From contig QANT01001555.1 in NCBI GenBank assembly GCA_003254885.1, positions 1-64,000 on the forward strand: a stretch of 64,000 nt of DNA, in the 5' to 3' direction. The notes below the pieces were generated by a model, which made no database searches, was not told where the DNA came from, and worked only from the letters and a program-made list of their open reading frames with translations. Source of the DNA: Purshia tridentata. Lineage: Eukaryota > Streptophyta > Magnoliopsida > Rosales > Rosaceae. Shown in pieces: positions 11,363-22,659 of this stretch (position 1 is the first letter of the stretch; each line of letters opens with the position of its first letter). Made by a program: the position numbers and the translations under genes.

Positions 11363-13436
11363 CTTGCTCGCTTTTGTGTGCTCTTGCATGTGGGTGAGAG
11401 TGCGTTTGTGGTGCAAGTTGTAGATTAGTTACCAAACTTTCTGTTGTTTGACGACCAACAGGCTGCCAGCCTAGAAGAGGCCATAACAATTATAAACAGA
11501 AGCAGGTACCAGTTTTTACTCTTTTGGTCCCAGGTTGACCTTTAAATGCTGCGTCTTAATGAGTCTTAAACTCAGTTCAAGGAATTGCACTTCATGTATT
11601 TATTCCCTTCTTTCTTTTGTTTCAAAGATTCACTAAAGTTTTGAAATGAAGACTTTCTCTTTTGGGTTTTTGGTCAAAAGACTCATTATCTGTTTCCAAA
11701 TGCAACTTATGAGAAACATGTTTCCTTCTTTTTTCTTTAATAAAACAATGCTTTCTTTTTCAATATTCTGGCATTAATTGCAACTTCTAGAAACATGCTT
11801 TTCTCTTAAAATATAGACACTCTTTACAATGCAGTTTTATTTTTTCATTTTATCTTACCATTCGTTAGGTATGGTAACGGAGCTTCCATATTCACAACTT
11901 CTGGCATTGCTGCAAGGAAGTTCCAGAATGAAGTTGAGGCTGGGCTGGTAAGGCATCTCTTTCTTCTATCATGTAACTCATGAGAACTTTCATGGAATTA
12001 TGCTACGTGAACCCGTTGTCTGTAATCACAAGTCTTTTAACATGTCTCAGGTTGGGATCAATGTCCCTGTTCCAGTTCCATTACCATTTTCCTCATTTAA
12101 TGGATCCAAGGCATCTTTTGGTAGTGATCTCAATATTTGTGGTATAACTTTTTACCCGTCCTCTCTCATACCCACCCACACACACACACTCTCACAGGTG
12201 TAGGATAATTGAACCATTTCGTTAACTGCAGCTACCTGATTCTAAATTGCAGGTAAGGCAGGCATGCAATTTTACACCCAGATCAAAACGGTTGCGCAAC
12301 AGTGGAAGGATTTACCTAGCCTAGAAGTGTTTGCAGCTGTGCCTCCATCATCAGAGACAGATTTGGCAGGTAGAGGCACGTCTTCAGCTTTGCCTTCAAC
12401 ATCTGAGAGAGATTCGCCCAGTCAAAGAGTGTCACCGGCCGTGCACACAGAATCTGAGAGTGATTCACCAAGCCATGGAGCTCCAGTGTCCATCCTTCCC
12501 ACGTCTGAGGCAGATCTACCAATCCCAGGACCCTCATCTGTGTCTCCAATAGCTTATAGGGATTTGTCTAGTCAGAGAGTGTCCCTTGTCATGCCAGCAA
12601 CATCTGAGAGAGATCTATCCAGTGCAGATATGTCGTTAGCTATGCCTTCAGCAAAAGAAAAAGATATACCAAATCAAGGTGTGTCAATGACACATTCCCA
12701 GGCCTCAGAGAGGATGTATATGCCTCAAACGTCTCATTGGATGGAAACATCAACACCAACATCTCAAAGGACTGAAAATATTCCACCAAGTTCTGAGAGG
12801 AATCATGTGCCTACATCTCAGAGGAATGGCAACTTGGCACTGACATCTCAAAGGACTGATACTTCAATGGCATTGACTTCTGAGAGGGTATATGTGCCTG
12901 CCTCTCATGAGAACATGGTTCCAATGTCACACAGAAATGATGTTGTAATGGCAACATCTCAAAGGATTGATACCGCACTACATCCAACATCTGAGAGGGT
13001 ATACATGCTGGCAGCATCTCACCTGAATGACAGTATGGGTCAAACATTTCCTAGGACGGACACCACCATGTTTTCAACATCTGAAAGGCTATACATGCCT
13101 GCAACATCTCATCGGCATGACCATATGGGTTCAACATCTCAGAGAACTGATATTGCTCTACATCCAACTTCGGAGAGAATATACATGTCCACAGCATCTC
13201 CAAGAAATGATGACCTGGCTGCGGCTTCCCAACGGGCCGATTCTATTCCTTCAGCCTCTGAGAGATTATATATGTCTCCGTTAGTTCAGAGAAATGCTGG
13301 TATGCCACCAACATCTGAGAGGCTATATATTCCTGGAGCACCTCAGAGGATGTTTCCTCAAAACTCCATTATATCAATGGATGAATTTCCCAGTCAAGGA
13401 GCATCATTGACTTTACCAACATCTCAGAGGATATAG
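3273..13436 (+). CDS. FAR1-type DNA-binding domain fused to methylmalonate-semialdehyde dehydrogenase (ALDH6B-like) with a repetitive C-terminal tail
   Basis: Exons, all joining in phase: 3273-3807, 4359-4453, 4583-4657, 4755-4916, 5006-5084, 5175-5329, 5692-5755, 6797-6876, 7469-7534, 8459-8509, 8653-8804, 9592-9682, 10171-10251, 11050-11127, 11263-11298, 11462-11505, 11869-11947, 12051-12141, 12253-13436; 1065 aa. Residues 1-178 form a FAR1-type WRKY-GCM1-like zinc domain (C59, C87, H109, H111) without a transposase domain. Residues about 210-692 match plant ALDH6, the CoA-acylating enzyme of valine and thymine breakdown: oxyanion-type Asn in CPFNFP (N359), GSNT cofactor motif, nucleophile C490 in AGQRCMAL. 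Residues 693-1065 are Ser/Thr/Arg-rich repeats (SERLYMP, TSQRTD) ending in LPTSQRI. Typical plant ALDH6 is about 600 aa and mitochondrial; with this start no obvious presequence is seen. Enzyme identity is secure. The fusion rests on perfect phase matching of a strong donor and acceptor and needs transcript proof; two overlapping transcripts are the alternative. Confidence 0.85.
8522..8564 (+). repeat. (CT)n(CA)n microsatellite in an ALDH6 intron
   Basis: An uninterrupted CT run passes into CA repeats about a dozen bases after the donor of the exon ending at 8509. It is likely length-variable; no coding role. Confidence 0.9.
11311..11361 (+). repeat. (CT)25 microsatellite in an ALDH6 intron
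   Basis: A perfect CT dinucleotide run starts 13 bases after the 36-nt exon ending at 11298. Polypyrimidine tracts this close to a tiny exon could affect splicing; that is inference. Confidence 0.95.
12394..13433 (+). repeat. coding tandem repeats in the last ALDH6 exon
   Basis: The exon repeats imperfect units. In the first third the period is about 20-23 codons around SL.MP.TSERDL..QRV; later it is about 28-32 codons around [14 protein letters not shown]...TSQRTD. At DNA level the phrase ACATCTGAGAGG or close variants recurs many times. The tract ends in [10 protein letters not shown] and stop, much like the normal plant ALDH6 end SLAMPTSQ, so the repeats look derived from the enzyme's own terminus. 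Confidence 0.8.
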
Positions 13437-14472
13437 AATAGAATGTAGTGCTGTTTATTTTTTTATATTTTAGAAATGGGTAGACAATAATCTCACAGTA
13501 ATGCAAAGTAAGTTCTGCTTTTTTCGCCAGGGAGTTTCTCTTCTAAATTCCGTCATTTGGACCCCTTTTGAAGTGAGAGTACATGCATCAGCGGTGAGGA
13601 AAAAATAATTTAAGAAAAGAAATAATAATAATAATTTAGATCGACGTGTAACACCATGTAGCATGCCATGTGTTATTATCGTCCTAAAAAAAATTTCATG
13701 TGCCTGGGAAGAAAGATCCATTTCATAACCATCAGACAATATGAGCTTTTAGGAAACACTGCTTCTCTAGCTTAAGCCTAGTTCAATACTTTGAAATTCA
13801 AACCGAATGCATGAGTACTCCGAGATGATTAAGATCAACATTTATGTGTTTTGGTGGGTTTATAGTAATAGTTCAAGAGTACTTCTTCACTTCATGAATT
13901 TTATTTTGAAATTTTGATAATTTTTGTTATATTTTCTATCTAAAAAACTTGTATGCAAGTAAAGATATTTTCTTTCGTATCGGACCATATCATATTCCTC
14001 TTTTAATGTCTCATCTAGTCCTTACACAATTATCGAGAAGAATAAGGAAGCAAATGAGACATTGGAAAAGGGATAAAGCATTGTAAAACGAAAATACCCC
14101 TTAAGTATTGGTTAAAAACAGTGTCAAAAACATTGGAGGAGGGATAAAGTATTGTAAAAAATACTCACTTAGGGGGCACATGAGTCTTTCTGACTGTAAA
14201 TATAATAAAGTTACAAAATAAAAAAAGTAATAAAGTAATACTTGTGCAATATTTCATAATTTCCAAGATTTTAAATTAAAATTTTTAGAGTAAATTAAAA
14301 TGATACTTGGAAGTCGGATGTGAAATTCGATTCTCTCTTTATTGGCACTGCCGAAAACAAATATTTGGCCCAAGTAGGAAGGAGAACACTGGCTTGCAGC
14401 TCACTTGTGCAGATTGCAGAGAGCAACTCTCTTCTTTCCCCTGTTGATGAATTTTAGACTTGCAAGGCGAAA
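13437..14472. other. intergenic, no gene recognised
   Basis: The start should hold the 3' UTR of the ALDH6 gene. The rest is AT-rich; two nearly identical phrases (GGGATAAAGTATTGTAAAA and GGGATAAAGCATTGTAAAA) occur near 14070 and 14141. The promoter of the SpoU gene must lie before 14473. Confidence 0.6.
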
Positions 14473-17400
14473 ATGCAATGCACAAACATCATCTCAGTGT
14501 CAACTATTCACCCCAAAACGCTCAAAGTTAGGAACTCACACTCACAGCTATCAGTTGCTCAAAGACAACAAATCCGTACTCAGAGTAACTTCGAAGACTG
14601 CGATGTGAAGCTTCCTCTGCCTTCCCATGTGAAGTCCATAACCAGCACTTCAAACCCATTTGTGAAACACTGCCACAAGCTTCGACAGTCTTCCTCCTAT
14701 CGCCACCATCATCGTTCAGCTCTCGTTGTTGGTGCTACACCTATCAGGTTTCATGTTTATCCTCCTCTTTTTCTTTTTAATGCATATGGGTTCTGCGTAC
14801 TAATCAGTTTACTTGCCCTTAAACTTGAATATCTATCTGTTATTTTTCTTATCCTGTTCATTTTGGAAAAATGGAGGAACAAATTAGAAAAAAAGAAGAA
14901 GATAAAGAGCCAATGTTGAATTTGTTTTTTCTCTTTTTTACTAAGATTTGTTAATATATATGATATTTTTCCTTACACTTATGAGCAAGCAAAACATATA
15001 TTTTTGTTTATAAGTTGAGAATGAAAAAAGTATCTAAATTTGAATTGCATAGATGATATTTCTTTTAAGACAGCGCATACATGATAAATTTCCTCTATTA
15101 TATGCTTCACATCGAAATGAATATGATTGTCGATGCCAAAAAGTGGTTCATCAGAAAACACTAATGGGAGGGTCTGCTCGGTAGGCCGGCCAATTCCTTG
15201 AATTTGACTACAAAGAACACTATAGAGTGAGCCGAGCTATTGTTTGAATTTGACAACAAAGAACACTATTGAGTGAGCTATACCAGTGTGGTGTTGGACA
15301 GAGACTCTTAAATGCTTAAGTCAACAATTTGCTCTCTAGGAATTTTGATAGTGTTTTGGCTAAAGATAATTGGCTACCTTAGAGAGTTCTTAAATACCTT
15401 TTTTTAGTGTTCTTAGGGAATCGTTATTATGACCAATGATGAGCCTCGCTGATTTCCTAATTAATATGCAAGCGATGAGGAGAAGGATCATCCTAATTTT
15501 GTAAACAATCACTCGTAGAGAGGATTGCATTCATTCAATGAATGTTGTACCTTGTTCCACCCATAAACAATGTATATTTTGTTGAGTCCATATACGATGG
15601 ACTTTCACAGCTCATTTATTTAGTCTCAGTTTACTCCCCACACTGAGTCGAGGATATATTAGGAGCGACAGTCATCCGTGCATCCAGTAGTTTCAACTAC
15701 TGTCAATGCTGTTTTGTCAAGAGTTTTAACGTAAATACTTCATGGTTGCTATAAGGAAATTTATTATTTATTTCATATCCTTTTACATATCTACTTGTTA
15801 TACACTGTTATTCCAAGATAGTGTAGCGTAGCATCTCCTGTTATTATTCTCGTTTGTTTCTTTTTTTGTGCTTGTATGGTTGGTTGTATGCTTTTTCATC
15901 TTGTTCATTGCCATGGAGCTGGAGGGATGGTTTAATTTTAATATTTTATGATTCTATTATCTCTTTTTTTTTTTTTTTTTCCTACTGTATTGCACTCCAA
16001 TTGCATTGCCTCCTTCTTTGAGTTTTACTTTGTTTTCCTAATAACCTTCCTCATAACCTGCCATGTATTTTAGAAGATAAGTAAAGACTGGTGCTTCGTA
16101 TGCAAAATATGTGTTCAGGCATGATGAATTTTTCACTTTCAGGGAAATATACAGGTTTCAGAAGTCATTGCAAGAGAAAACTGTTATAATGGATTGTTTG
16201 CTTCTACTTGATAAAGCTGAGATCCCTGAATGGATTGATGATTTCTCTGTCCGTATCGTGCAAGTGAGCTCTGTCGTGATGAAAAAACTTTCGGGGATGC
16301 AATCAACTGAATCTATTGAAGCAATTGCCCTCATCAGAATTCCTACGAGTTTTTCAGCCATAGATGCTGATCAAGAGGAGGCAAATTGTAAGATGTGGTT
16401 CCCATCTCCACATCGAGTTCTAGTCCTTGATGGGGTCCAGGTGACTCTTTCACTGCCCTGATATTAGGTCTTGTCAATTTTTCAAGTATTGTAATCTTGC
16501 ACCATACCTCTTGGCTGTGTGATGTCGCATACCACCAGAAAGTATGTGATATGGTTACTGATTTAGTCTTCTGTCCTGTAAACCTTTCTTAGTGTCAAAG
16601 CAATACATAGAAAATTATGGAATTTGGGAAAGTTTCCCTGCTTTGAAACAAAACAGTTGCAAAATAATTGAAAAAGTTCAGCGTGATTTATTCTGAAAAC
16701 TCGGAAGTGTCTGTCAGAAATTAAATAGTTTGAGATTTAGTTGTTTGGTCTTTAGAAGGAAGTTCCCTGTTTGGTTTGGCATCTTTTTTATTTTTTGTTT
16801 TTGTTTTTATGTTTTTGTTCTACAACTTAAATCCAAGTATCGTGTTTCTGTATGTCTTTATAATAATAATCCAAGCATTTGGTAATGATCATTCTGCTGG
16901 TACAGCCTTTTCCTTTTCACAAATTCTGCAAATCAATCACTTGATATTCCGTTCTTTCACAAATAAAAGATGTGTTTGCATTTTTGCAGCAAATAAAGCA
17001 TACAATATATCTCGTAGATATATTTGTTAGTTTCGCTCATCTCTGTAACTCTATTTATTCATTGCTGAGAATGTAGTAAATTTCATTTTTCCCCGCTGCT
17101 TTTTTGAAGAAGTTTAAATTTGGTGTTTTAGTTCTGAAACACTGTTTAATCTGATGGTTGTAATTTCAGGCACTTCATGGACATGTGTATCAATGATTAA
17201 TGAAAAGTCATTCACTGCAGGATCCGGGTAACCTTGGTACACTGCTCAGATCAGCTGTGGCTTTTGGATGGGTAAGGAATAAGTTGCAAACCTCATATTG
17301 TCTTATTTATATCCTTTTTATTTTTATTTTTTTAACTTATTCTTTCATTTTGAAATGCTTATGTTCCTGCTTTTCCCAAGCTTTCATATGTATATGCTTA

Positions 17401-18244
17401 TGTGCATGTTATTCTAAAACTAACATCATGTGTTGTATACCTTCACTTTCATTACTTACGGGACGAGCTTTAATATAAATTGTTAACATCATCACTCATC
17501 AAAGAACAGACTGAGCTTGATTGGTATTCCCAACATTGTTATTATCTTTGTAGAAAGAATTCGTTCCAATAAATTTGGCTGTGCATTGCTAGCTAGTGCC
17601 TTGGGAAGGATTGTGGTAGGTTGATGGTCAATGTAGATTTTTCAGTCAATTATTCTTAACATGTTTAACTAGATCCATTGACTAAACAGGTGGAGCAAGG
17701 ATGAATGATACATATTCCCTTGATGTTTCCTTTTTATGATGCCATCTTATAATGCATTATTGCATTTTCTTCTGTACTTAGATAAATCCATCCCAAATAT
17801 TTGTTTTAAACGAGTTGTATTAATGGGGCCAATGTTGAACAGAATGGTGCTTTTCTACTTCCTGGATGTTGTGATCCATTCAATGAGAAAGCACTCCGAG
17901 CTAGCCGAGGAGCCTCATTTCAGCTCCCTATTGTTTCTGGTACTTGGAATCATCTAGAATCTCTCCAAAATGAATTCCAAATAAAGATGCTAGCTGGCCA
18001 TCCAGAGACTGATGAAAAATTGAAGCCAGTGTTCCAACTTTCTCAAAAGCTTGCAGATTCTTTTGCAAATGTGCCACTGAGCCTGGTTTTGGGCAGTGAA
18101 GGAAGTGGGCTGTCTGAGAAATCTCGACAGCAATGTGAGCTTGTAAGCATTCCAATGGCAGGAGAATTTGAGTCGCTCAATGTTTCAGTTGCGGGTGGGA
18201 TTTTCTTGTATATGTTACAGACTAAAAACCGTAAAACTGTGTGA
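14473..18244 (+). CDS. SpoU/TrmH-family RNA 2'-O-ribose methyltransferase, probably organellar
   Basis: Four exons: 14473-14747, 16143-16440, 17221-17271, 17843-18244, giving 341 aa. The protein would transfer a methyl group from S-adenosylmethionine to a ribose 2'-OH in tRNA or rRNA. The N-terminal 55 or so residues are Ser/Thr/Lys-rich with few acidic residues, like a transit peptide. A substrate-binding subdomain follows (ALVVGATPIRE). The C-terminal half has the three SPOUT knot motifs: RVLVLDGVQDPGNLGTLLRS with the conserved Asn and Arg, LVLGSEGSGLS, and IPMAGEFESLNVS. Length suits plant SpoU proteins. The first intron (1.4 kb) holds a poly-T run near 15960. An ATG at 14405 opens a different frame and was not used. 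Which RNA is modified cannot be told. Confidence 0.85.
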
Positions 18245-18582
18245 TTCTCTTGTTCATTTATTTTTTTATTGACTCTGTAAGCTGAATTCCTTATTTAATA
18301 TTTACTCAGTGTACCATCGGGCCATCTTTTAATAACTTTCTTATTACAAATTTATTCTTATATGAAGGTATTGAAAATAGTCTGAGCCCTGAGGCGGTAA
18401 CAAAACCAACTCAAATTGGTTTAATGGACTCACCTTCACATTTTACAATTTAATTTTGATTTTATTCAAATACATCTCCAATATCCAAATCGAAGCAGCA
18501 AAGCGAAGCTTAGCTTCTTCCCACTCGAGAGACTAGCAGTCCACACACACACACACACAGAGTGACAGAGCCACAATCCCCA
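18245..18582. other. short intergenic gap with a (CA)n run
   Basis: 338 bp separate the SpoU stop from the exostosin ATG in the same direction. It must hold the 3' end of one gene and the promoter and leader of the next. A CA repeat at 18542-18559 sits in the probable leader. Confidence 0.6.
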
Positions 18583-21428
18583 ATGAGTGGAGGCAAGCTA
18601 TTGCCGGCACCGCCATCTTCTCCGATGTGCTCCTTACGAGGATCTCTCTTAACCCTCGCCATCCTCACCTTGCTTTCCTTCACCTACTTCTCCCTCAATT
18701 CCCTCCATTACTCCTCCCCTCCTTCGCCTCAGGTCTCTGTAGCAATAACAACAACGGTGGACCATGTGGTCGACAAGGCGGAGCTGAAGGAGAAGGAGGA
18801 GGAGAAGCTTTCCGACGTTTACCACTCGCCGGATGTGTTTCGGTTGAACTACGCCGAAATGGAACGGAAATTCAAGGTCTTTATATACCCGGACGGTGAT
18901 CCCAACACGTTTTACCAGACGCCGAGGAAGCTAACTGGGAAGTATGCAAGCGAGGGATATTTCTTCCAGAATATCAGGGAGGCTCGGTTCCGTACGGACG
19001 ATCCGGATCAGGCTCACCTCTTCTTCATCCCTATCTCCTGCCACAAGATGCGAGGCAAGGTATCAAGTCTATCTTATTCTTATTTGTTGGGGTAGGGGCT
19101 GTTTGATCTCTGAGAAAATTGTGAGAAATGGAGCTAATGGAGATTGTGATTTTTTGGGTTTTGATTGTTGATATTGCTGTTGATCTGAGAAATCTCAGAG
19201 TTTCATATGGTTTTATTAGGTTTGGTTGTCTATGCATTACTTGCATCAAAGCATTTGCTGGTTTATGCACTAGTATATAAACACACGAAAAGCCAGCTTA
19301 CTTGAACAGTTACATTTTTTCGAGAGTTGAAATTTGCTTGATCTCAAATGGGCATAGCAAGGCCTAAATGCAGCATACAGTAAATACTGACAAATTGTTA
19401 CTGAAATGCTATGTGATTGGATCTGATTGATAAATTTCCTACTCTGAGTTTGATTTTTTTCCTATGTTGGCTTGTAATGATTATGCAGGGTACATCTTAT
19501 GACAATATGACCTTAATTGTTCAAAACTATGTGGAGAGTTTAATCTCCAAGTATCCTTACTGGAACAGGACCTTGGGTGCGGATCATTTTTTTGTCACTT
19601 GTCATGATGTTGGTGTGAGGGCAACCGAAGGACTTCCACTTCTTGTAAAGAATTCTATTCGAGTTGTGTGCTCTCCTAGCTATGATGTTGGGTTCATTCC
19701 CCACAAAGATGTTGCTCTCCCTCAAGTACTGCAGCCATTTGCTCTTCCAGCTGGAGGAAACGATGTGGAGAACAGGTAATAGTGCAGGATATGAATTTCT
19801 GGTTACATTTACATATATATTCACTTGTACATGCACTATATATTGCTCCCTTCTTGGATTAATTTCCATATTTCATGATTATTGACCTATTATTGTATGA
19901 TATGTTAAGAGATGCCCAAATGGAAGGTAGGATTGGAACTTGATAATATAAGTTCATTGCTGAGAATTAAGGAGGAATGTTTTGCAGGACAACCCTTGGT
20001 TTCTGGGCCGGTCATCGGAACTCCAAAATTAGAGTTATACTGGCACGAGTATGGGAAAATGACACAGAACTTTACATATTGAACAACAGAATAAACAGGG
20101 CTGAAGGGAATTTGTTATATCAAAAGAAATTTTACAATACCAAGTTCTGCATATGCCCTGGTGGTTCCCAGGTTAACAGTGCTCGCATAACTGACTCAAT
20201 CCATTATGGATGTATTCCTGGTAAGAATTCAAATCTTCTTTTTGTTGCAAATTGCAATGAGAAAATTATGCAATGGTTTAATTTCTATCCTTGCTTGAAA
20301 GGTAAATGTCAATAGTCTAACAATATGACCGTATTATTTTGGAATAGAAAAAGTTAGAGATTCAGGATCAGAAGATTACCTTCACCTGAGAAATCTTTTA
20401 TTTTTTCCTTTATTTTTTTGGGGTTAGAAACTTTTGTTCAGGCTACTGGTTTTTTTTTTTTTTTTNNNNNNTTTTTTTTTTTTTTTTCAGCAATCTCCCT
20501 CTCATTCTCTATCTCTCTCAAACTTTTCTTCTTCAAATCATTTGAATTCCGAACAGATATTTCAAGCTAAGTCAGCCTCTCTCGACATTTCCATTTATTT
20601 TGTTTCTGTTTACTCTAATAGTTTTCATTTTTATTCAATGGTGTATACCTCAAGTCTATGTTCGCTTTAGTGTCACTCAAGTAATTAATGTTGTTTTTCT
20701 TATGTGATGGGTGTATGACTGTATGCCTTAGAGTCTATGTTGTTCGACCAGTATTTGGTTTTGGGTGCAGTTGCAATCTTTCACTTAGGACTGTACAAAT
20801 TGACAGAAACTTGAGAAGTCTTGGCGATTAACTTTTCCATTGAACATGGCCAAAAACAAAACTTTTCCATTAAAAAAAATGTTGAAGTGCATCTTCATAT
20901 CTGACCTGTGGTGATTTTGTGACTTTGTGACTTTGTGCACTAAAATTCTTTTTATTGTTTATCAGCTGTTTGGTTTGATTTCTTGCAGTAATATTATCAA
21001 ATTACTATGACTTGCCGTTCAATGACATTCTCGATTGGCAAAAATTTTCTGTCATACTTGCTGAGAAGGATGTATATCAGCTTAAACAAATTCTTAAGGA
21101 CATACCCTATTCAGAGTTTCTTACCCTTCACAAAAACTTGGTTAAGGTAATCTTATACACACTTCAATTTTTATGTAGTACAATCTGTTTCCACTACATG
21201 TTTATGTGTATGTGTGTTTGTGAGCGCTTGTTTTTAAATGTTACATATACGTTTTACCAAAAGTAGAAAACGTAGGAGCAAAATTGAAGCTAAGAAAATC
21301 TTTTTTGTGGCTTGTTTTTTTATCAGGTCCAGAAGCACTTCCAGTGGAATTCACCTCCCATCAAATATGATGCATTCCATATGGTGATGTATGATCTTTG
21401 GTTACGCCACCATGTTATCAAATACTAA
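18583..21428 (+). CDS. exostosin-family glycosyltransferase (GT47), Golgi type II membrane protein
   Basis: Five exons: 18583-19059, 19489-19775, 19988-20220, 20989-21146, 21327-21428, giving 418 aa. GT47 enzymes of this plant group build or decorate cell-wall polysaccharides in the Golgi lumen. A short cytosolic tail is followed by one hydrophobic anchor at about residues 20-38 and a charged stem; the GT47 domain begins near KFKVFIYPDGDPNTFY. Family motifs visible: DQAHLFFIP, NRTLGADHFFVTCHDVG, KDVALPQ, KFCICPGG, DSIHYGCIPVILSNYYDLPF. The start is the ATG at 18583; a GTG 21 nt upstream in frame was not used. The third intron contains a run of six undetermined bases. Donor sugar and polymer are unknown. 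Confidence 0.88.
20466..20471. other. assembly ambiguity (six Ns) in an intron
   Basis: Six N bases lie inside a long poly-T run in the third intron of the exostosin gene. This looks like an unresolved homopolymer length or small gap; no exon is affected. Confidence 0.98.
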
Positions 21429-22353
21429 TTTTGCCAATTAACTTTTTGTACACTTTTTGACTAGCAAATCGAAGTTCTGTAAATCATCAAATACAGTAGT
21501 CTCATCTTTCCTCCATGATATTGGAGGAAGGAATTAAAGGTACAGGTAACCAAAAGATTTTATTCTTTGTTCGTTCTTTATGTGTGGGAATTCCCGCCTT
21601 TGTACCTGTTATCATTTTGTAGTTTCTTGTTTTAATAGAGAAACAGGAAGAATATTCTTTTCTTTTGGACTAGGTATCATGTTATAATTACTGTACAAGA
21701 AAGTTTAAGTTTTCATATTACAAGTTAAAGATGGCCTACAATCCAAACTAAAACAGATGTTATTGGGACCGCAGTTTTTTATTCTTTCGCTCTATTAATT
21801 ATTTGTTGAAGGTAATAATATAATCTAGCCATCCTACAATTCAGTTGTGTCATGTTGTCAGTTAATGTCAAGTCTCGTGAACTTCAACCCAATCAGTGTA
21901 ATTAATCTCGTAGATAACCCTAGCCGACTTTAACTAATTTATTAATCCTGATTCGGTACACATCTCTGTAATCAAAATTTATTTAAAAAGAATTTATATG
22001 TAACAGGTGTATATATCTACATTTATCTCTCACAATATATCCTCATATGACTATTCATGGTGAAAGAGTCTCTGTATATAACTGTTACATATATAATGTT
22101 TTCTTTAAGGAATGTATGAAAATCAAGTTATTTGTGTTTTATAATTATTGTGTTAGCAGGTTGTCATTTTCAGATCCTTATCAAGTACTGGGATTCGTTG
22201 GTAGTGTCATATTTTTACACGTCTGCATTGAAATTGGAGAGAGTCAATTCCTTCACGTAATCAGTTCTATTAATAGCAGTAAGCTTTAACAGATTCATTG
22301 CCTACATTTTCAGTCCAATCTTTATTTTTCCTTAGTGAGAAACCCCAATTTCT

Positions 22354-22659
22354 TTATGCACAGGCAATACCGATCTTCCTCAATTTCAAAGAAAATAGTA
22401 AAGTTTGAATGTCCTTAATGAGCTGTCTTAATTTTATGATAGTACCCATCACTGCCTCAGTCATTGACCTTCGATTCGGCGCTGCTCCTAGAAGTCCTGC
22501 AAAGCTATCCCTAACAATAAATCCAAAAACAGCATATTGATTTACCACCAATCCATCAAAATTACACTCTGGTTTGTGGTTAGAAGCCAATAATAAGAAG
22601 CCTAGTGTTATGGATATGATGAAGTCATTCGTAATGGAATTGGCTTTTTTAATGTGCAT
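22354..22659 (-). pseudogene. LINE-derived RNase H-like (RVT_3) fragment
   Basis: A minus-strand frame of 101 codons reads KPECNFDGLVVNQYAVFGFI followed by VRDSFAGLLGAAP. It matches the pattern of the RNase H-like domain in plant non-LTR retrotransposons: K.NFDG, then G(F)(I/V).RD..G. Only this domain is seen, with no reverse transcriptase nearby, so it is an old decayed LINE piece. A captured host RNase H-like gene is possible but less likely without flanking exons. Confidence 0.6.

Noticed and set aside
11154-11489. Open frames across the CT microsatellite
   Set aside because: Their Arg-Glu or Leu-Ser repeats come only from the dinucleotide run inside an intron.
18562-18582. Earlier start of the exostosin protein
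   Set aside because: The upstream start codon is GTG; the first ATG is at 18583.
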